Assembly (NCBI RefSeq): GCF_000331025.1
Contig: NC_020055.1
Span: 1,167,870 to 1,231,869 of the forward strand
Source of the DNA: Maridesulfovibrio hydrothermalis AM13 = DSM 14728
Lineage (GTDB): Bacteria > Desulfobacterota > Desulfovibrionia > Desulfovibrionales > Desulfovibrionaceae
DNA length: 64,000 nt
Reading direction: 5' to 3'
Position numbers and translations under genes: made by a program
Notes under the pieces: model-generated
Told to the model about the DNA's origin: nothing
What the model saw: only the letters and a program-made list of their open reading frames with translations
The model's database searches: none
Shown here: positions 59,952 through 64,000 of the stretch, piece after piece
Position numbering within the stretch: the stretch's first letter is position 1
How the letters are laid out: every line of letters starts with the position of its first letter

Positions 59952-60912
59952 TGTCAGGTATCCACTCAGGGGAAAAATCTTTTATTGTTTCAACCAGATG
60001 TTCTTTCAACTTTTTAAGCAGTCTTGCTTCAATCTGGCGCACTCTTTCTCTGGTCACTCCGAATTCTTCACCGATATCCCGCAGGGTTCTTGGGGAATCA
60101 GAAAGAAGGCGGTCGTTTAAAATTACCTGCTCCTTCTCATTAAGGTTGGGAGCAATTGCTCTAAGCTGGTCAAGTAATAATGTAGAAATCTCTTTATTAG
60201 CAAGAGTTTCTTCAACACCCGGACCTAGATCCGGCAGAAAGTCCATACGTGTGGCTTCAGAATCCTCTCCGAATTTGAGGTTCAGGGAGAGGTCATTTTT
60301 GGCCAGCCGCTGGTCCATCTCGGTGATTTCCTCTTCACTGACATTCAGGTTTTCAGAAAGCACGGATGTGGTCGGATCAAAACCAAGGGTCTGCAACCGC
60401 TGGCGTTCTTTGTTCAGATTATAAAAAAGTTTGCGCTGAGTCTGGGTGGTTCCTATTTTCACCATACGCCAGTTATCCATAATATACTTAAGGATATAGG
60501 CTTTGATCCAGAATGCAGCATAGTAAGAAAATTTGATGCCTTTATCGGGATCAAATTTATTTACAGCTTTCATGAGTCCTACGTTTCCTTCCTGAATGAG
60601 ATCAAGGACATTCTGCATCCAGCGACGCTGAAAATCCATAGCTATTTTCACAACCAGTCTCAAGTGGGAGGAGACAAGACGGAAGGCTGCCTCCTGATCT
60701 CCGTTTTCCTGTACCCGTTTGGCCAGCCGGAATTCCTCATCAGGTTCCAGCAGCGGGAAGCGGCTGATTTCCTGAAGGTAAAGATGCAATGGATCTTTGG
60801 TGGCTACCTCTCCTTTTGCTCTGGGCGTGGGGAGAAAGTCTGGCTTAGGAGTCAGCTTAACTTCTTCGTTTTCAACGGGTTCAAGTTCTATTGGTTTTTC
60901 TTTTGCTGTCAT
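59944..60912 (-). CDS. rpoH: Heat-shock sigma factor RpoH-type (sigma-32)
   Basis: This 322-residue sigma-70 family factor has regions 1.2 (PLHLYLQEISRFPLLEPDEE), 2.1-2.4 (HLRLVVKIAMDFQRRW, LDLIQEGNVGLMKAVNKFDP, FSYYAAFWIKAYILKYI), and 4 (DSPRTLRDIGEEFGVTRERV). The segment TQTQRKLFYNLNKERQRL matches the RpoH box (QRKLFxNL), which separates RpoH from RpoD and RpoS. There is no long non-conserved N-terminal region. RpoH directs heat-shock transcription. The ribosome site is weak. It is the first gene of a five-gene operon. Confidence 0.9.
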   Translation of the reverse strand: MTAKEKPIELEPVENEEVKLTPKPDFLPTPRAKGEVATKDPLHLYLQEISRFPLLEPDEEFRLAKRVQENGDQEAAFRLVSSHLRLVVKIAMDFQRRWMQNVLDLIQEGNVGLMKAVNKFDPDKGIKFSYYAAFWIKAYILKYIMDNWRMVKIGTTQTQRKLFYNLNKERQRLQTLGFDPTTSVLSENLNVSEEEITEMDQRLAKNDLSLNLKFGEDSEATRMDFLPDLGPGVEETLANKEISTLLLDQLRAIAPNLNEKEQVILNDRLLSDSPRTLRDIGEEFGVTRERVRQIEARLLKKLKEHLVETIKDFSPEWIPDNE

Positions 60913-61003
60913 TGGCCAGCTTTAGTTTCCTGTGCGGCTGAAATTACTTGAATATTATATAGAAAAAATGAGGTCATATTAGTAACGTGTAAGGATATAG
61001 TTT

Positions 61004-61228
61004 TTATTTGTCCTTTTCAATGTTTTTAAGTAGAACCTTTTTCAAAGCATTATACCCTCCTTTTGGAGTCTTCTGGAACTGTTTTTTGTGTCTTTTTTTC
61101 AAAAAATCCATTTTACAGCCTAAAGGGCAGAGCATTCTTTTGCAAAACCCGATATAAAAGACTCCTGAGCAGTATTTTTTTCTGCGGGGTTTATCTTTTA
61201 CTGAAAAGCAACCGGTACAATCAGCTTT
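61004..61228 (-). pseudogene. Cys-rich open frame without an upstream start codon, before rpoH
   Basis: Between the previous stop (61229-61231) and TAA at 61004-61006 a frame of 74 codons reads without stops on the minus strand and looks protein-like: DCTGCFSVKDKPRRKKYCSG then FYIGFCKRMLCPLGCKMDF, ending in a Lys-rich tail. The cysteines (CxxC, and C-x4-C-x3-C) suggest a small metal-binding protein. No ATG, GTG or TTG lies before the Cys-rich part; the first ATG is at 61135 and a weak ribosome site precedes the ATG at 61111, which would give only a 35-residue basic peptide. Either a start was lost or the true start is a rare codon. It lies 91 bases upstream of rpoH on the same strand. Confidence 0.3.
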
Positions 61229-61236
61229 TTAGCTGA
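61219..61236. repeat. Perfect hairpin between the cryptic ORF and metH
   Basis: ATCAGCT and AGCTGAT form a perfect 7-bp stem with a four-base loop, 34 bases upstream of the metH start. On the plus strand it is followed by GTTTTTATTT, so it could act as a weak terminator or attenuator; there is no gene ending just before it on that strand. Confidence 0.35.
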
Positions 61237-61270
61237 TGTTTTTATTTATAACTATTTCGGAGCAGTTACC

Positions 61271-63688
61271 ATGCCTGATTTTCGCAAAGCCCTCGGCGAC
61301 GGACGAGTATATTTTTTCGATGGTGGATACGGAACCTTTTTGCAGAGCAGAGGTCTGCCCGCAGGCATGTCTCCTGAAATATTCGGGCTGGAAAGTCCTG
61401 AAGTCATCAGGTCTGTTCATCAGGATTATGTTGATGCTGGGGCTAATGTCCTGACCACCAATACATTTGGCGGCAGCAGGCCCAAGCTTGGTGCTGACGT
61501 TGATGTTTCAGGTCTGAACCGCGAAATGGCACTTATTGCCAGAAGTGTTGCCGGTGACAAAGTTTTTGTCGGAGGCAGCGTCGGCCCTACCGGACATTTT
61601 GTGCAGCCTTTAGGCGAAATGACTTTCAAAGAACTGGTCGAAATTTTCAAGGAGCAGGTTCAGGGACTGGTTGAAGGCGGAGTTGATCTGATTCTCGGTG
61701 AAACTCATTTTGACCTTGCCGAGGCCAGAGCACTGGTCATTGCTACCCGCGAGGTCTGCGACCTTCCTGTGGCTGTCTCCATGACTTTTGAATCTCCGGC
61801 AGCCTGTCTGACCGGAACTTCTCCGCTTACGTTTATTGATACAATGCAGAATATGGGCGTTGAACTCATGGGAACCAACTGCAGCGCCGGACCTGAGCAG
61901 ATATTTGAAGTGTTGAAAAATATGCAGCCCAGACTCTCCTCTCCGCTGCTGGTTGAAGCAAATGCCGGACTTCCTGAACTTGATGAGAACCGTAATACTG
62001 TTTTCAGGCTTCAACCCCAGCCTTTTGCAGAGCAGTCAGCGCGCTTTCTGGAAGTGGGCGCAAAGTTTATAGGCGGCTGTTGCGGAACCGGTCCGGATCA
62101 TATCCGTGCGCTTAGAAAAGCTGTCGGTGATGCCACGTGGAAAAAGCCTGTGCCGCAGGACGATTGTCAGGTGGTGCTTACATCCCGCGGTCAGTCCGTT
62201 GCAATCGGTTTTGAGCAGCGCGGTGTAATCATCGGGGAACGCATCAATCCCACCGGAAAGAAAGTGCTCATTGAAGAATTGCAGAAAGGGCAGTTTACCG
62301 AGGCTATGAAGTTTGCGCAGGAGCAGATTACGGCTGGCGCACCTGTTCTGGATGTAAATGTCGGCGCAGCAATGGTGGATGAAGTTAAAACTCTTCCCGC
62401 ATTGACCAAAGAAATTTTTGCTCAGCATTCGGCTCCTTTGAGTCTGGACTCCACTAATCCCGATGCCATTGAAGCGGCTCTCTGGGAATATCCGGGTTCG
62501 CCTCTTGTGAACTCTATCAGCGGTGAACCCGGACGCATGGAAAGGCTTGGGCCTCTGTGTAAAAAGTTCGGCGCACCTTTTATTTTGCTGCCTATTATCG
62601 GAAGCAAACTTCCTTTCACTTGTGAGGAGAAGGTCGAGGTCGTTTCCAGACTCTTGAAACAGGCTGATGATCTGGGGATTCCTCGTAGATTGATTATGGT
62701 CGATGCCCTTGCACTGACTGTTTCGTCCAAGCCTGTTTCGGCCCGTCACTGTCTGGATTTTATCCGCTATTGCAGAGAAGAATGGAATCTGCCTTGTGTA
62801 CTGGGGCTTTCAAATATTTCTTTTGGTCTGCCTGCGCGCGAATTGCTTAACTCCACCTTCCTGACACTTTGTCAGGGGCAGGGAATGGCTGCGTTTATCG
62901 CCAACCCTAATTCCACCAGATTGCGTGAAGCTCTTTATTCCGCAGAAGTGCTGCTTGCCCGCGATCCGCAGGCGGAGCAGTATATTGATAAGTTTGCAGA
63001 CTGGACTCCTTCCGGAGACGGCGGCGCAGGCGGTGGCGGCGGGACAAAGGAAAAAGATAAAACAGGCGCAGAAAATCTTTTCGATGCAGTTGTCAAAGGT
63101 GAGCGCGGCTCGATTCTGGATCTTGTCGAAAGAGACCTTGAAGGGGGGCGTGAGCCTTTTGCATTGGTCAATGAAGATCTAATCCCCGCTATTATGGAAG
63201 TTGGGGAAAAGTACGAGCGTAAAGAATATTTTCTGCCTCAGCTTTTGCAGTCGGCGGAGACTCTTCAGAAGGCTTTCGGAAGACTCAAACCATTGCTGGA
63301 AGCGGCCGGTGGAACTAAAGAGCAGGACACCATCGTGATGGCGACCGTAGAAGGTGACATTCATGATATCGGCAAAAATATTGTCTGCCTTATGCTCCGT
63401 AACCACGGTTTTAATGTGATTGATCTAGGCAAGGATGTTTCTGCTGAAGCAGTAGTTGATGCGGCGCAGGAGAATGGGGCTAAAATTATAGGTCTTTCCG
63501 CGCTGATGACTACCACTATGGTCAAGATGGAAGATACTATAAATCTTATTAAAGAACGGGGTCTTGATATCAAAGTCATGATCGGCGGAGCTGTGATTAC
63601 CGGAGGATTCAGTGAATCAATCGGTGCTGACGGCTGGTCCACTGATGCTGTGTCGGCAGTGAAAATTGCCAAAGAGTTATTGCAGTAG
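61271..63688 (+). CDS. metH: Cobalamin-dependent methionine synthase without activation domain
   Basis: This 805-residue enzyme transfers a methyl group from methyltetrahydrofolate to homocysteine through cobalamin. The homocysteine domain (1-290) has the zinc cysteines in GTNCSAGP and GGCCGTGPDHI. The pterin-binding domain (about 310-560) has GERINPTGKK and SLDSTNPDAIEAAL. After a glycine-rich linker (about 578-592; GDGGAGGGGGT) come the cobalamin cap and binding domains with the motif D696-x-H698-x-x-G701 (GDIHDIGKN). The SAM-dependent reactivation domain of E. coli MetH (about 1230 residues) is absent, as in the short forms of anaerobes; reactivation must come from elsewhere. GGAG precedes the ATG. 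Confidence 0.95.
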   Translation: MPDFRKALGDGRVYFFDGGYGTFLQSRGLPAGMSPEIFGLESPEVIRSVHQDYVDAGANVLTTNTFGGSRPKLGADVDVSGLNREMALIARSVAGDKVFVGGSVGPTGHFVQPLGEMTFKELVEIFKEQVQGLVEGGVDLILGETHFDLAEARALVIATREVCDLPVAVSMTFESPAACLTGTSPLTFIDTMQNMGVELMGTNCSAGPEQIFEVLKNMQPRLSSPLLVEANAGLPELDENRNTVFRLQPQPFAEQSARFLEVGAKFIGGCCGTGPDHIRALRKAVGDATWKKPVPQDDCQVVLTSRGQSVAIGFEQRGVIIGERINPTGKKVLIEELQKGQFTEAMKFAQEQITAGAPVLDVNVGAAMVDEVKTLPALTKEIFAQHSAPLSLDSTNPDAIEAALWEYPGSPLVNSISGEPGRMERLGPLCKKFGAPFILLPIIGSKLPFTCEEKVEVVSRLLKQADDLGIPRRLIMVDALALTVSSKPVSARHCLDFIRYCREEWNLPCVLGLSNISFGLPARELLNSTFLTLCQGQGMAAFIANPNSTRLREALYSAEVLLARDPQAEQYIDKFADWTPSGDGGAGGGGGTKEKDKTGAENLFDAVVKGERGSILDLVERDLEGGREPFALVNEDLIPAIMEVGEKYERKEYFLPQLLQSAETLQKAFGRLKPLLEAAGGTKEQDTIVMATVEGDIHDIGKNIVCLMLRNHGFNVIDLGKDVSAEAVVDAAQENGAKIIGLSALMTTTMVKMEDTINLIKERGLDIKVMIGGAVITGGFSESIGADGWSTDAVSAVKIAKELLQ

Positions 63689-63709
63689 TTTTTCCTGATT
63701 AAAAGTATT

Positions 63710-63748
63710 AACGCCGTAAAGGTCGCCTTTACGGCGTTTTCTTTTTTA
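63710..63748 (+). terminator. Strong intrinsic terminator after metH
   Basis: AACGCCGTAAAGG pairs perfectly with CCTTTACGGCGTT around loop TCG, followed by TTCTTTTTT. It begins 22 bases after the metH stop codon. Confidence 0.93.
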
Positions 63749-63877
63749 CTTGTTTTAAGTTTGCTGACTCTGTTTTATCAGTATCTTCCGACTATAGTGC
63801 ACTTTTGAGTTCTTTCATGGAATCTGCTAGTGCAGTGTACATATGTTTCTTATTAAACAAGCAGTATTGAGGTTGGT

Positions 63878-64000
63878 ATGAAATTTTTCAATAAGACCAG
63901 TGTGATAATGGCCCTTATGCTTCTCTTTGTTGTCGGTTGCAACAAGGCGGAGACTGCGCAGAAGGGTGTAGAAAATATAAATGCTCAGGCTGTTCAGGAC
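63878..64000 (+). CDS. Lipoprotein (partial, runs off the right edge)
   Basis: The first 41 residues are a lipoprotein signal peptide (MKFFNKTSVIMALMLLFVVG then Cys21) followed by NKAETAQKGVENINAQAVQD. GAGG precedes the ATG by about five bases. The mature part visible is too short to name the protein; the start, with Lys/Glu-rich helix, does not decide a family. Confidence 0.75.
   Translation, partial: MKFFNKTSVIMALMLLFVVGCNKAETAQKGVENINAQAVQD

Noticed and set aside
61229-61420. A 63-codon minus-strand ORF overlapping the start of metH
   Set aside because: It is opposite the start of metH, has no ribosome site and no similarity, and ends just before the cryptic Cys-rich frame; I see no reason to join them without a frameshift or a stop readthrough.
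1-64000. CRISPR arrays, insertion sequences, integrases, long direct repeats
   Set aside because: I looked for regularly spaced repeats, transposase motifs and terminal inverted repeats and saw none; the only tandem repeat is the 33-base unit in the small lipoprotein gene.

Overview
The window looks like a chromosomal segment of a marine Desulfovibrionaceae (Maridesulfovibrio-like) bacterium. This is an inference from moderate GC content, gene style (a short MetH without activation domain, an NtrYX operon with an inserted HD-GYP regulator, many two-component systems, SPOR/ArgS pairing) and overall recognition of the proteins; no search was run. The DNA is mostly dense, ordinary core genome with many strong intrinsic terminators. 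I see no insertion sequence, CRISPR array, integrase or rRNA, and one tRNA (Tyr).

Layout: 1-9.1 kb is one long minus-strand operon in the exact order of the Pseudomonas Wsp surface-sensing pathway: receptor (WspA-like), CheW (WspB), CheR-TPR (WspC), CheW with N-terminal Cys cluster (WspD), hybrid CheA (WspE), CheB (WspF) and a response regulator (WspR position) that runs off the left edge. The CheA has a duplicated HPt whose first copy has lost its phospho-histidine, and the last regulator does not appear to continue into a GGDEF domain. 9.3-16.6 kb holds two small or regulatory genes, then dapF, a queuosine-precursor-type transporter, a SPOR protein, argS, a SAM hydrolase and cobS. 16.7-20.7 kb has two convergent sensor kinases. 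20.9-25.8 kb has acetyl-CoA synthetase divergent from a Pat-type protein acetyltransferase, a likely enzyme/modifier pair.

25.9-31.5 kb contains a MORN-repeat lipoprotein, a helicase fused to a DEDD exonuclease (MrfA-MrfB-like in one chain), a dienelactone hydrolase-like protein and a CDF metal exporter. 31.8-40.3 kb contains sstT, an exported beta-carbonic-anhydrase-fold protein lacking both zinc cysteines, a C69 peptidase, fabD, a single-domain response regulator, a possible small RNA, and an NSS transporter with its 31-residue MetS-like partner.

40.3-46.1 kb is an ntrY / HD-GYP / ntrX operon preceded by a DUF4390 gene. 46.3-53.4 kb has a giant DUF748/OmpA-like protein, a small lipoprotein with 11-residue repeats, a small unknown protein and a hybrid kinase. 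53.4-60.9 kb is all minus strand: rpoH, an HD-domain protein, a TPR lipoprotein, a LolB-like lipoprotein, a coiled-coil protein, tRNA-Tyr, rpiB and tkt. 61-64 kb has a cryptic Cys-rich ORF, cobalamin-dependent methionine synthase and the start of another lipoprotein.

Functionally the window is dominated by signal transduction (Wsp-like array, six histidine kinases counting CheA, an NtrX-type activator and a heat-shock sigma factor) mixed with housekeeping metabolism: lysine and methionine synthesis, cobalamin, the non-oxidative pentose phosphate pathway, and acetate activation. The most noteworthy items are the altered Wsp-like pathway, the MrfA-MrfB fusion, the zinc-ligand-less carbonic anhydrase, and two intergenic regions with RNA-like secondary structure.
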